Of a DNA stretch of 64,000 bases, positions 8,821 through 18,206 are shown piece after piece. The stretch's first letter is position 1. The number at the start of each line of letters is the position of its first letter. The position numbers and the translations under genes are program-made. The notes beneath the pieces were generated by a model. That model saw only the letters and a list, made by a program, of their open reading frames with translations, was not told the origin of the DNA and did not search any database. Source of the stretch: Gemmatimonadaceae bacterium (GTDB taxonomy: Bacteria; Latescibacterota; UBA2968; UBA8231); contig JAPOZM010000088.1 in the NCBI GenBank assembly GCA_026706075.1, positions 1 to 64,000 of the forward strand, given 5' to 3'.

Positions 8821-9707
8821 CGGAATCCGATGCGCGGTCCCTTGTCGCGGGGTTTCCCGAAGGCCCGCATGGCGATGCGGATCTGGTGCGAGGGGGACTT
8901 GTAAGACCCTCCCTTGACCACCTTCTTCGTACCGGTGGACGGCCCTGCCGGATCGCGGATCTCCTCCTTCGCTCCGGTGGGGTCCCGGGCTTCCTCCAGC
9001 TGGCGGTAGTAGTACACCGCGTACCAGTCCTGGACCCACTCCTCGGCGTTGCCCGCCATGTCCATGATGCCGAAGGGACTCACCCCGTCCGGATAGGAGC
9101 CCACAGGCGCCGTCCACGTATGGCCGTCCTGATCGTGCCCGGTGCGGGGGCGGTAGTTGGCCCACCAGATCCCGCTTGAGTAAGGATGCCCGTCGCCCCA
9201 GGGGTACTGCCGGTACTCCCTCCCGCGGGCGGCGTACTCCCACTCCGCCTCGGTGGGCAGGCGCTTCCCCGCCCACCGGCAGTAGGCGTAGGCGTCGTAC
9301 CAGTTGAGCCCGACGGCCGGCCGCCGGTCCCCACGCAGATCGTCGTTCAGGTAACGCTGCCTGCGTTCCAGGTTCTCCGGCTGATCGGGGTGGCTCCAAC
9401 TGGGGCCTTGGGCGGCGACGTCCTCGAGGAATCGCCGGTACTGGGCGTTGGTCACCTCGTGCTTGTCCAGGTAGTAGGCGCTCAGGTGCACCTCGTGCTC
9501 AGGCCGCTCGGCGACATAGGTGAGCAGGTGGCCGTCCGGTGCCTGGCTGACCTCCTCCTCGCGGCCACCCATGGGAAAGGCGCCCTCCGGGATGAGGACC
9601 ATCACCGAGCCGTCGTCGGCGGTGATCACGGGGTCGGGCCCGCAGCCGGGAACCACGAAGCCGGCCAGCACCAGGAACAGATACCGGAGGCGATGTCCTC
9701 CTGTCAT
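8802..9707 (-). CDS. FGE/SUMF1-fold lipoprotein
   Basis: A 301-aa protein with a lipoprotein signal (hydrophobic stretch then VVPGC) and a formylglycine-generating-enzyme-sulfatase domain. Typical motifs include YYLDKHEVTNAQYRRF, LPTEAEWEYAARG, YPWG, GNAEEWVQDW, GGSY and GFRC. ATG 9707 is chosen because AGGAGA lies nine bases upstream; an in-frame ATG at 9737 has no ribosome site and would lengthen the signal. The region that carries the redox cysteines of true aerobic FGEs reads SYKSPSHQIR here, with no cysteine. It is more likely a structural or ligand-binding FGE-fold protein on the envelope than a sulfatase activator. Confidence 0.82.
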   Translation of the reverse strand: MTGGHRLRYLFLVLAGFVVPGCGPDPVITADDGSVMVLIPEGAFPMGGREEEVSQAPDGHLLTYVAERPEHEVHLSAYYLDKHEVTNAQYRRFLEDVAAQGPSWSHPDQPENLERRQRYLNDDLRGDRRPAVGLNWYDAYAYCRWAGKRLPTEAEWEYAARGREYRQYPWGDGHPYSSGIWWANYRPRTGHDQDGHTWTAPVGSYPDGVSPFGIMDMAGNAEEWVQDWYAVYYYRQLEEARDPTGAKEEIRDPAGPSTGTKKVVKGGSYKSPSHQIRIAMRAFGKPRDKGPRIGFRCAMDP

Positions 9708-9779
9708 CGTGCGAAGTCTCCTGTGGTTGGTGTTCATCAGGGTGTAGAATGACGGCCCTCCCCCCCGGTTCCCGAAAGG

Positions 9780-11219
9780 CTACCATCCGAGGCGTTCCCG
9801 GAGGGGAATCGGACGGCCGGAGTCGTCGGAGAGTCGGGACGCCGGGGAGGAGGCCCGGGTGAGGCGGCTTGCCGCTGCCAGGACCGCGAGGGCGGGGATG
9901 ACGGCGAGCAGGTCGGGGGGCCATCCGGGGGGAAGGGCGAAAATGAAGAGAATCCAGGAGGCGAAGCCGGCGAGGATCGCGGCGAGGGACCCGACGGCGT
10001 TTGCCCCCTTCCACCAGATTCCGGCGGTGAGGGGCACGAAGAGGGTGGCGAGCAGCACCGACCAGGAATCGACCATCAGATCGTAGACCGAGGTCCGGTG
10101 CAGGGCCAGCAGGAGGGCGACCACCCCGAGGACGACGACGGAAAGGCGAGAGGCCAGCAGGCAGGTCCTCTCCGTGACCCGGGGCCGCAGCACCCGGATC
10201 AGATCCCAGCCGATCACGCTCGAAGGCGCCAGCAGGGCGCTGTCGGCGCTGGACAACAGAGCCGAGACCAGGGCGCCCATGAAGAGCACCAGGGCCGCCG
10301 TCGGCAGGTACCGTTGGGCGATCTCCATCATCACCAGGTCGGGATCCGCCAGGTCGGGGATGAGGACGGCGCCCGCCATGCCGAGGAGGACCGGCAGCAG
10401 GCCCACGGTCAGGTAGATCAGCCCCGACAGGTAGGCGCTGCGCACGGCGACGCGGTCGTCCCGGCTCGACAGGCTGCGCTGGATCAGATCCTGGCCGGCC
10501 AGGTTCCCGAGTCCGATGACGAGCCAGTCCCGGGCGTAGCCGAACCACTCGGTGGCTCCCGCATCCCTCGGATACAGATGGAACCGCTCCTGGGGGATCT
10601 TGGCCGCAATAGCCGACCACCCTCCCATGTCGTTCAGGAGGAGGGGGGTCAGCGCCACCATGCCGACGATGAGCACAGAGAGCTGCACGAGGTCGGTCAG
10701 GGTCACGGCCCACATGCCGCCGGCGAAGGTGTAGACCAGGACCACGGCGGCTCCCACCAGGATCGCCACGGTGGGATCCAGGCCGGTGAGAGACTCCAGA
10801 ATGCGGCCGAAGGCGACCATGAGAGCCGCCACCCACCCCACGTAGGCCGGCACGGTGCACACGCTGGCCAGCAGGCCGGAGCGCGCGTCGAAGCGGCGCG
10901 TGAAGAAGGAGGCCACGGTCATCACCCCGGCGCGGCGGAGGACCCGGAGGTAGAAGGCCCCGGCCAGGAACAGGCACAGGGCGGCGCCGAAGGGATCGGC
11001 GATGACGGCGAGAAAGCCGCCCTCGTAGGCGGCACTGGCGGCGCCGATGCACAGGCCGCCGCCGAACCACGTCGCCGACAGCGTCGCCGTCGCCAGCGGC
11101 AGAGACAGCCTCCGGCCGGCCACCAGGTAGTCGGCGGAGCCTGCGACGCGGCGGCTGGCGTAGATGCCGACGGCGAGCATCACCAGCAGGTACAGGCCCA
11201 GGCCGGCCATCACGATCAT
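9780..11219 (-). CDS. Sodium/solute symporter (SSF family)
   Basis: A 479-aa SSF transporter with about 13 predicted helices. Family landmarks are DYLVAGRRLSLPL near the N terminus, ATWFGGG in the first core helix, VYTFAGGMWAVTLTD in the middle and LLSSADSALLAPSS around residue 325, whose Ser residues contribute to a sodium site. It imports an organic solute (amino acid, sugar, carboxylate or similar) with Na+. A perfect TATAAT lies six bases before the ATG, so the transcript may be leaderless. Its 3' end is 72 nt from the start of the lipoprotein gene on the same strand. Confidence 0.88.
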   Translation of the reverse strand: MIVMAGLGLYLLVMLAVGIYASRRVAGSADYLVAGRRLSLPLATATLSATWFGGGLCIGAASAAYEGGFLAVIADPFGAALCLFLAGAFYLRVLRRAGVMTVASFFTRRFDARSGLLASVCTVPAYVGWVAALMVAFGRILESLTGLDPTVAILVGAAVVLVYTFAGGMWAVTLTDLVQLSVLIVGMVALTPLLLNDMGGWSAIAAKIPQERFHLYPRDAGATEWFGYARDWLVIGLGNLAGQDLIQRSLSSRDDRVAVRSAYLSGLIYLTVGLLPVLLGMAGAVLIPDLADPDLVMMEIAQRYLPTAALVLFMGALVSALLSSADSALLAPSSVIGWDLIRVLRPRVTERTCLLASRLSVVVLGVVALLLALHRTSVYDLMVDSWSVLLATLFVPLTAGIWWKGANAVGSLAAILAGFASWILFIFALPPGWPPDLLAVIPALAVLAAASRLTRASSPASRLSDDSGRPIPLRERLGW

Positions 11220-11225
11220 GGCGGC

Positions 11226-11231
11226 ATTATA
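11226..11231 (-). promoter_or_regulatory. TATAAT -10 box of the symporter gene
   Basis: Reading the minus strand, a perfect TATAAT ends six bases before the symporter ATG. A start site at the usual distance would fall on or next to the ATG, which implies a leaderless message. No good -35 hexamer is seen 16-18 nt further upstream. Confidence 0.5.
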
Positions 11232-11286
11232 AGAAAACCGGGGACCGGGACGCAGGGCCCCCGGCTCGCAGCGCCGGGCGACCGTT

Positions 11287-11330
11287 GGCGGGAGCCGCCA
11301 TCCACTGGCGCCGGGCCGGCGGCTCCCGCC
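11287..11330. promoter_or_regulatory. 13-bp inverted repeat, candidate activator site upstream of pspA
   Basis: Perfect arms GGCGGGAGCCGCC (11287-11299) and its complement (11318-11330) are separated by 18 bases. The repeat lies in the 319-nt space between the divergent symporter and pspA genes, where no gene ends, so a terminator role is unlikely. Its centre is about 139 nt upstream of the sigma-54 -12 element, within the usual range for enhancer-binding proteins. It could be the binding site of the regulator encoded at 15075-16499. Confidence 0.45.
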
Positions 11331-11433
11331 GGTTCGGGGATGTCACGCAACTGCAGTCCAGGCCCGGGGAGTAGTGGGTAATCTGTTGAGGCAGAGGAGA
11401 TTAGATTCCCCGAGTGATCACTCTCCCGCTTCC

Positions 11434-11449
11434 TGGCACCCCTCTTGCA
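11434..11449 (+). promoter_or_regulatory. Sigma-54 promoter of the psp operon
   Basis: TGGCAC-N5-TTGCA matches the -24/-12 consensus. The invariant GG (11435-11436) and GC (11447-11448) have the required ten-base spacing. Transcription should start near 11460, about 80 nt before pspA. Enterobacterial pspA also uses a sigma-54 promoter, and the operon itself encodes a sigma-54 activator, so the assignment is well supported. Confidence 0.9.
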
Positions 11450-11538
11450 GGGCAGAAGCCAGATCCCGGACTCCCCGGTGGAGGGGCAGGCACGGAAGGG
11501 TTAGTTTTCCACAACCCAGGCTACGAGAGAGACGAACG

Positions 11539-12234
11539 ATGGCAAAGGGCATGTTCGCGCGCATGGCAGACATCCTGCGGTCCAACATCAACGAGGCCCT
11601 CGACCGCGCCGAAGAGCCCGAGAAGCTCATCCGGCAGATGATCCGCGAGATGGAGGAGGCGGTGAACAAGGCCACCGCCTCGGTGGGCACGGCCGTGGCC
11701 AACCAGAAGCGGCTGGAACGTCAGCACGACGAGGGCGCCGCCCGGTGCGAGGAGTGGCAGCGGCGGGCCGAGCGCGCCGTGGAAGCCGGCGAGGACGACC
11801 TGGCCCGGCGCGCCCTCGAGCGCCGGGCGGTCCTGCAACAGGCCGCCGCCGATCTGAAGCCGGCCCTGGAGGAGAGCCGCCGCACGGCGGAGCAGCTGCG
11901 CGAGCAACTGCGGGAGTTGAAGGGCAAGCTCGAGGAGGCCCGGACGCGACAGGGTACTCTCATGGCCCGCCACCGGGCCGCCGAAGCCCGCAAGCGCCTG
12001 GTGCAGTCGATGCACGGTCTCGGAGACGACGCCTTCTCCAGCTTCGAGCGCTTCGAGCAGCGGGTGGAGAACACCGAGGCCGAAGCCGAGGCCCACGCCG
12101 AGGTCGCCGATGATCTGGGCGAGGTGGAGCGGCGCGTGCGGGACATGGACAGGACGGCGGCGGTGGAAGACGAACTGAGGGCCCTCAAGGACCGGCTCCT
12201 GCGCGAGCGCGAGCAGGCTTCGGGGAGCTCGTGA
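11539..12234 (+). CDS. pspA: PspA/IM30-family envelope stress protein
   Basis: A 231-aa PspA/IM30 (ESCRT-III-like) protein. It is almost wholly alpha-helical coiled coil, with the typical N-terminal amphipathic segment followed by the conserved NINEALDRAEEPEKLIRQMI block at about residues 15-35. PspA binds stressed inner membrane and, in proteobacteria, also inhibits the activator PspF. ATG 11539 starts MAKGMFARM, matching the family; a longer upstream frame is not supported. It is the first gene of an operon with a sigma-54 promoter, followed by small membrane proteins and a dedicated two-component pair. Confidence 0.95.
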   Translation: MAKGMFARMADILRSNINEALDRAEEPEKLIRQMIREMEEAVNKATASVGTAVANQKRLERQHDEGAARCEEWQRRAERAVEAGEDDLARRALERRAVLQQAAADLKPALEESRRTAEQLREQLRELKGKLEEARTRQGTLMARHRAAEARKRLVQSMHGLGDDAFSSFERFEQRVENTEAEAEAHAEVADDLGEVERRVRDMDRTAAVEDELRALKDRLLREREQASGSS

Positions 12235-12247
12235 GGGAGTGAGACGG

Positions 12248-12709
12248 ATGGGCACCCCCTTGGAGGGATGGCTCCGGCGCGCGGGATCGCTTCTGTTCAG
12301 GGCGGGGTCGGTACTGCTCCTGGCGGTGGGCTCGGGGCTGATCCTCTACGGGATGGGTCAGCGCATCGATCACGACGACTGGCAGGAGCCGCTGTCCATC
12401 GGGGTCCCCGTCTTCGCCCTCGGGGCGGCGGCCTGGTTCTGTTCGGGCCGCCTCGCCGCCTCCGCCCGGCAGGCCCGCGCCCGGCGCATGGAGAACCGAA
12501 TCCTGCGGCTGGCACGCGAGCGCTTCGGCCGGCTCACGGTCATCGAGGCCGCCGTCGAGACCGGTCTCACCGCCGCCGAGACCGAGTCGATTCTGCGGGG
12601 CCTGGCCGATGGCGGGTTCGTGGAGATCGAGGTCAACGAGGCCGGGGTCATGAGCTACCGTTTCCCCGAGGTCATCTACTCTTCGAGAGGCGAACGTTCC
12701 GCCTTGTAA
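12248..12709 (+). CDS. Membrane protein with C-terminal winged-helix-like domain, psp operon
   Basis: A 153-aa protein I cannot assign to a named family. Two hydrophobic helices (about 15-35 and 48-68) form an N-terminal anchor. A basic linker leads to a C-terminal region that reads like a winged helix: a helix containing RLTVIEAAVETGL, an LTAAETESILRGL helix and a turn plus strands in GGFVEIEVNEAG. ATG 12248 follows GGGAG eight bases upstream and is preferred to GTG 12239. It lies 13 nt after pspA. Position suggests a role in sensing or PspA recruitment; the winged helix could bind protein rather than DNA. Confidence 0.75.
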   Translation: MGTPLEGWLRRAGSLLFRAGSVLLLAVGSGLILYGMGQRIDHDDWQEPLSIGVPVFALGAAAWFCSGRLAASARQARARRMENRILRLARERFGRLTVIEAAVETGLTAAETESILRGLADGGFVEIEVNEAGVMSYRFPEVIYSSRGERSAL

Positions 12710-12734
12710 GACAGCCCGAAAAGGACTGCCCCCC

Positions 12735-13091
12735 ATGAGGATTCCGACGATTTTCCACTGGCCCACGCCATGGCTCTGGATCGGCCTGACAGTACTGCTG
12801 GTCGGACTGGTGGGCGATTCCCCGGTGCTGGCGATCGCCGCCGTGATCATTCTGGCCGCAACCCTCGCCCACGTCGCCAGGGGGAAGGCCGGGAGGACGC
12901 GTCCGGAGGCCCCCGGGCACGACGCACCGGCCGGGGAGCCCCCGGGGCTGGACCGGCGCCTCACCGAGATCGAGCGGCGTCTCACCGACACGCAGGACGT
13001 GATGATCGCCCTGAGCGAGAAGATGGACCGCTGGGAGCGGGAGGGTGTGTCCCGGGCCCCGGATGGGGCCGCCGCCGGGGGGAGGGAGTAG
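12735..13091 (+). CDS. PspB-like small membrane protein
   Basis: A 118-aa protein with an N-terminal hydrophobic region that could span twice (WLWIGLTVLLVGLVG and VLAIAAVIILAATLA, about 13-45). A proline-rich linker follows, then a C-terminal amphipathic helix ending in DVMIALSEKMDRWEREG. PspB is a small one-helix membrane protein with a cytoplasmic coiled coil, so this is a plausible functional analogue although longer. The next gene ends with almost the same helix. It is third in the psp operon, 25 nt after the preceding gene. Confidence 0.7.
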   Translation: MRIPTIFHWPTPWLWIGLTVLLVGLVGDSPVLAIAAVIILAATLAHVARGKAGRTRPEAPGHDAPAGEPPGLDRRLTEIERRLTDTQDVMIALSEKMDRWEREGVSRAPDGAAAGGRE

Positions 13092-13093
13092 AA

Positions 13094-13504
13094 ATGCTCG
13101 TGAGAATCATCGCCGGGGGCCTGCTGCTTCTGGGCGCCGCTTTCGCAATCAGTCTTCTGATGAGCGCCTTCCCGGCGTTCATCTTCCACCCCTGGGATGG
13201 ACTCCATGGCCCCTTGGGTTGGTTCGGCGTCTCGAGTTGGTTCGGTGACGCCCTCGGGGCCATGGTCCTGGTGACCCTCTTCGGCCTCCTGCTCAATGGG
13301 GGATACTGGATCCACGTTCATCTGGAGGATCGGAGGGCGCGTACGAAGGGCGCCCTGGCCGAAGGAGACATCGCCAGGAGGTTGGATGAGGTCGAGGCCC
13401 GCACCCGGGACGTCCTCGACGTGATGATCGCCTTGAGCGAGAAACTGGACCGTTGGGAGCGGGAAGGCGCGCCCACCGCCGCCGACCGCACCCCCGCGCA
13501 CTGA
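13094..13504 (+). CDS. Small membrane protein paralogue of the preceding gene
   Basis: A 136-aa protein beginning MLVRIIAGGLLLLGAAF. Two hydrophobic helices (about 3-25 and 52-72) are separated by an aromatic, Gly/Trp-rich loop (FHPWDGLHGPLGWFG). A C-terminal amphipathic helix ends DVMIALSEKLDRWEREG, nearly identical to the end of the upstream protein. The shared tail suggests duplication and a common partner, perhaps PspA or the sensor kinase. It lies two bases after the previous stop. No named family is recognised. Confidence 0.72.
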   Translation: MLVRIIAGGLLLLGAAFAISLLMSAFPAFIFHPWDGLHGPLGWFGVSSWFGDALGAMVLVTLFGLLLNGGYWIHVHLEDRRARTKGALAEGDIARRLDEVEARTRDVLDVMIALSEKLDRWEREGAPTAADRTPAH

Positions 13505-13516
13505 GGAGGCGCGATC

Positions 13517-13663
13517 ATGCTTGTCAGAATACTCGGGGCGGCCCTCCTGGCCGTGGGCGTCGTCCTCGCTCTGGACATGCTGCTGGGGGTGCTCTGGTCG
13601 ATTCTCTCGGTCGCTTTCGTCGCCGCCCTCCTCTGGGGCGGATGGAGACTGCTGAAGTCGTGA
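13517..13663 (+). CDS. 48-aa membrane microprotein, psp operon
   Basis: A small gene with a good GAGGAGG ribosome site and an ATG at 13517. The product (MLVRILGAALLAVGVVLALD...) is almost entirely hydrophobic, with one or two membrane helices and a basic end (WRLLKS). Its first residues resemble the start of the preceding protein (MLVRIIAGG), so it looks like a duplicate lacking the C-terminal amphipathic tail. Its TGA overlaps a GTG start of the kinase gene (GTGA). It may modulate the sensor or PspA at the membrane; no family is recognised. Confidence 0.65.
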   Translation: MLVRILGAALLAVGVVLALDMLLGVLWSILSVAFVAALLWGGWRLLKS

Positions 13664-15074
13664 CCTGCGCGGCCTCGGCTGGCCGGCGGGCCCTGGAAGA
13701 GGGGCGTCGGCTCTTTCGCCAGGGCCGTCATCCCGAGGCCCGCGAGATCCTCCAGCGGGCCCTGGAGCCCGCCTCGGAGTGGCCCTCGGGGAGCGAGGCC
13801 GGAGAGATGCTCTTCCTTCGAGGGATGTGCCACCTGCAGGAAGGCGCGGAGGCCGACGGCGTGGAGGACCTGGAAGCGGCCGCCGGCCAGGGCTGGCTGG
13901 AGGCGCGGTTCCAGCTCGCCCAGTACTACGCCGGCAAGGGCCGGCGCGGCGATCTGCGTCGGCGGGCCATCTCCCACCTCCAGCAGGTCCTCGCGGCCGA
14001 CGCCGCAGATCCCAGTCTCGTCGCCGGCCGGGACCGGGTCTGCTTCGCCCTGGGCGGTCTCTACGCGGAGGGCGACGAGCCCGGCGACGTCGACCGCGGC
14101 ATCGCCGCCTACCGCCAGGGCCTCTCCGTCAACCCCCTCTCCGCCGTCGGGCACAATAGCCTCGGGCAGCTCCTGATGCGCTTCGAACCCCTCGGCGCCC
14201 TCGGTGAGCTGAAGGTGGCCCTGCAGCTGGACCCGGACCTCCGGGCCGCCTGCGGCAACCTCGCCCGCCTCCTGGTCGAACGCATCCCGCCGCGGGAGCT
14301 GGCCGCCGAGTACGCCCGCATCGTCGAGGAGTTCGAGGAGCGGGCCCCCCACGTGCTCGCCCGTCTGTCCCAGGAGCTGGTCGAGCTGGGGCGGGAGCAG
14401 GCCTATCGCGGCTTGTACACCAAGGGCCACCAGTTGAAGAACCTGATCGGCGTCGTGGGCAGCCGGCTGCGGCGGCTGGCCCGGAAGGTGCCGGCCGACG
14501 ACGGTGCGGCCGAGGAGTTGCGCCAGATCGAGCAGGAGCACGGGCGTCTCTACGAGGAATGGGTGGGCTATCTGTCGGCCATGACGCCCGACCGGGTCGT
14601 CACCGGCCTTGTCGATCCCGCCCGGGTCGCCCGCAGGGTGGTGGAAGCCCTCGGCGCCGACACGCAGGTCGCGTTGGGGATGCGTGTCCAGGAGGGGGTG
14701 CCGCGGATCGAGGCGGACGAGCGCCTGCTCCGGGAGGCGGTGACCAATCTGTGCCTCAACGCCATCCAGGCCGTCTCCGGAGAGGCCTCGCCGGGGGAGG
14801 TCTCCGTCGGCGTCGGTTTCGATGTCGACGGGGTGTTCATCGAGGTGGAGGATTCCGGGCCTGGCATCCCCGCCGACGTGATCGACCACGTCTTCGATCC
14901 GGGGTTCACCACCCGGAGCCAGGGCAACGGCTACGGTCTCGCCATCGCCCAGCGGATCGCCCAGGCCCACCACGGCGACCTCCGGGTCAAGAGCCGCGTC
15001 GGCCGGGGCACCGTGTTCCGCCTCGACCTGCCGGTCAACTACGACGCCGAGAGCCGGGTCGGCGGGGAGATCTC

Positions 15075-15078
<4 letters not shown>
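13660..15078 (+). CDS. TPR-containing soluble histidine kinase
   Basis: A 472-aa sensor kinase without membrane helices. Residues 1-250 are helical repeats of TPR/Sel1 type (for example LFLRGMCHLQEGA, ARFQLAQYY, AYRQGLSVNP). The phospho-accepting box is GHQLKNLIG with H257. The ATPase domain has the N box (N368 in NLCLNAIQ), G1 (DSGPGI, ~398) and G2 (GNGYGLAI, ~423). GTG 13660 overlaps the microprotein stop by 4 nt; ATG 13642 is an alternative. Its stop overlaps the start of the sigma-54 regulator, so the pair is co-translated. The TPR domain probably reads protein-protein signals, perhaps from PspA or the small membrane proteins. Confidence 0.88.
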
Positions 15079-16499
<1,421 letters not shown>

Positions 16500-16648
16500 T
16501 CTTCGGCGCGGCAGGGGGAGGGCGGGACCCGCGCTGCGGCGCGTTCTCGAGAATCCGGACCCCGGGGCGGGTCTCACTCCTTGACGCTGGTCCTCCTCGC
16601 GCCTTCTTAGCGGGGTTCCCGCCGCAGTGCCTTCAACCGTAGAGAGCG

Positions 16649-16966
16649 ATGATGGAGAAGCAGTTCAGGGTCGAGACCTTCCTCGCCGGCGACTTGGCCG
16701 AGCTCTACGAAGCCGTCATGGAGCAGTTCGAGGCCTCCGGCTCCTCGAGCTTGTCCGAGATGAACCGGGCGCTGCTGCGGACCGGGCTGCTGCTGCACCT
16801 GACGATGCTGACCTCCATGGGTGCGGTCTCCGACGAGCAGCGCCGACTCCGGTTGGAGGAACTGGCCCAGAAGGTGGGCCGGGAGAACCTGATGTGGGAG
16901 GTCGTGGAGCTCGCCCGCCGCCACTGGAAGGAAGGGGGGGCCGGCAGCATCGACCTGCAGGCATAG
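16649..16966 (+). CDS. Hypothetical small helical protein
   Basis: A 105-aa protein with no family I recognise. It is predicted mostly helical, acidic at the N terminus, with a central leucine-rich helix (NRALLRTGLLLHLTM) and a charged C-terminal half. There is no signal peptide or Cys motif. Two ATGs are adjacent (16649 and 16652) with a weak AGAGAG site. It stands alone between the psp operon and the iron-sulfur/oxidative stress genes. Weak promoter-like sequence (TTGACG at 16581) lies upstream. Confidence 0.6.
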   Translation: MMEKQFRVETFLAGDLAELYEAVMEQFEASGSSSLSEMNRALLRTGLLLHLTMLTSMGAVSDEQRRLRLEELAQKVGRENLMWEVVELARRHWKEGGAGSIDLQA

Positions 16967-17039
16967 AAGGCGCCTAAGGGCTCTCGTGCACATAGCATAA
17001 CATGCTGAATTGACTGGAGTTAGGATCTCCACATGCAAT

Positions 17040-17068
17040 TTGACAGAGGGGGGCCGGGCCCGTACATT
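17040..17068 (+). promoter_or_regulatory. Sigma-70-type promoter of the IscU-like gene
   Basis: A perfect TTGACA (17040-17045), a 17-base spacer and TACATT (17063-17068) predict a start near 17075, about 20 nt before the chosen ATG at 17096. Just upstream, at 16994-17006, is a short A/T-rich dyad (AGCAT-AAC-ATGCT) that could be an operator; this is only suggestive. Confidence 0.65.
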
Positions 17069-17095
17069 CCTGGCACTTCGATGGGATTGTCCTCC

Positions 17096-17464
17096 ATGTC
17101 CGAAGCTTACAACGAGACCGTCCTCGACCACTACCGGAACCCCCGCAATGTGGGCGTTCTCAAGAACGCTCACGCTGTCGGCAAAGCGGAGAACTCGGCT
17201 TGCGGAGACGTTCTCCACCTCTATCTGGCCATCGACCAGGACCGGGTGGTCGACTCGCGCTTCCAGACCTTCGGATGCGCGGCCGCCATCGCCGCCGGAT
17301 CGAGGCTGACCGAGATGGTCACCGGCGCCACCCTCGACGAGGTGCGCGCCATCCGCCGCCGGGACGTGGTCGAGGCCCTCGGCGGCCTGCCGCCGATGAA
17401 GGTCCATTGCTCGGTTCTGGCCGAGGACGCCCTTCGCGCCGCACTCGAAGCGTACGAGCACTGA
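17096..17464 (+). CDS. IscU/NifU N-terminal-type iron-sulfur scaffold protein
   Basis: A 122-aa IscU-like protein. The three cluster-ligating cysteines are C36 (SACGD, with D38), C61 (TFGCAAAIA) and C105 ([12 protein letters not shown]), spaced as in IscU/NifU-N. It assembles [2Fe-2S]/[4Fe-4S] clusters for transfer to apoproteins. No cysteine desulfurase (IscS/SufS) is adjacent, so sulfur must come from elsewhere. ATG 17096 gives the typical [16 protein letters not shown] start; ATG 17081 lies too close to the predicted transcription start. It is followed by Mn-type superoxide dismutase and peroxiredoxin genes. Confidence 0.9.
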   Translation: MSEAYNETVLDHYRNPRNVGVLKNAHAVGKAENSACGDVLHLYLAIDQDRVVDSRFQTFGCAAAIAAGSRLTEMVTGATLDEVRAIRRRDVVEALGGLPPMKVHCSVLAEDALRAALEAYEH

Positions 17465-17510
17465 AGCCCCCGGATCGCAAACCGACAACCTCCACGAAAG
17501 GACGACTTCC

Positions 17511-18125
<615 letters not shown>

Positions 18126-18206
18126 GCCCGGCGCCGGGAGCCCGCCCGGGTTCCCGGCGATCACCCATCGGCGGCTTCGCGCCGCATCACGAGAAAAGGG
18201 CTTGCC

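Noticed and set aside
11287-11330. Intrinsic terminator
   Set aside because: No gene ends here on either strand and no T-run follows the stem; an operator/activator-site role fits better.
17071-17090. Possible sigma-54 promoter (TGGCAC) near the IscU-like gene
   Set aside because: The -12 GC at the required spacing is missing; a good TTGACA/TACATT promoter lies just upstream.
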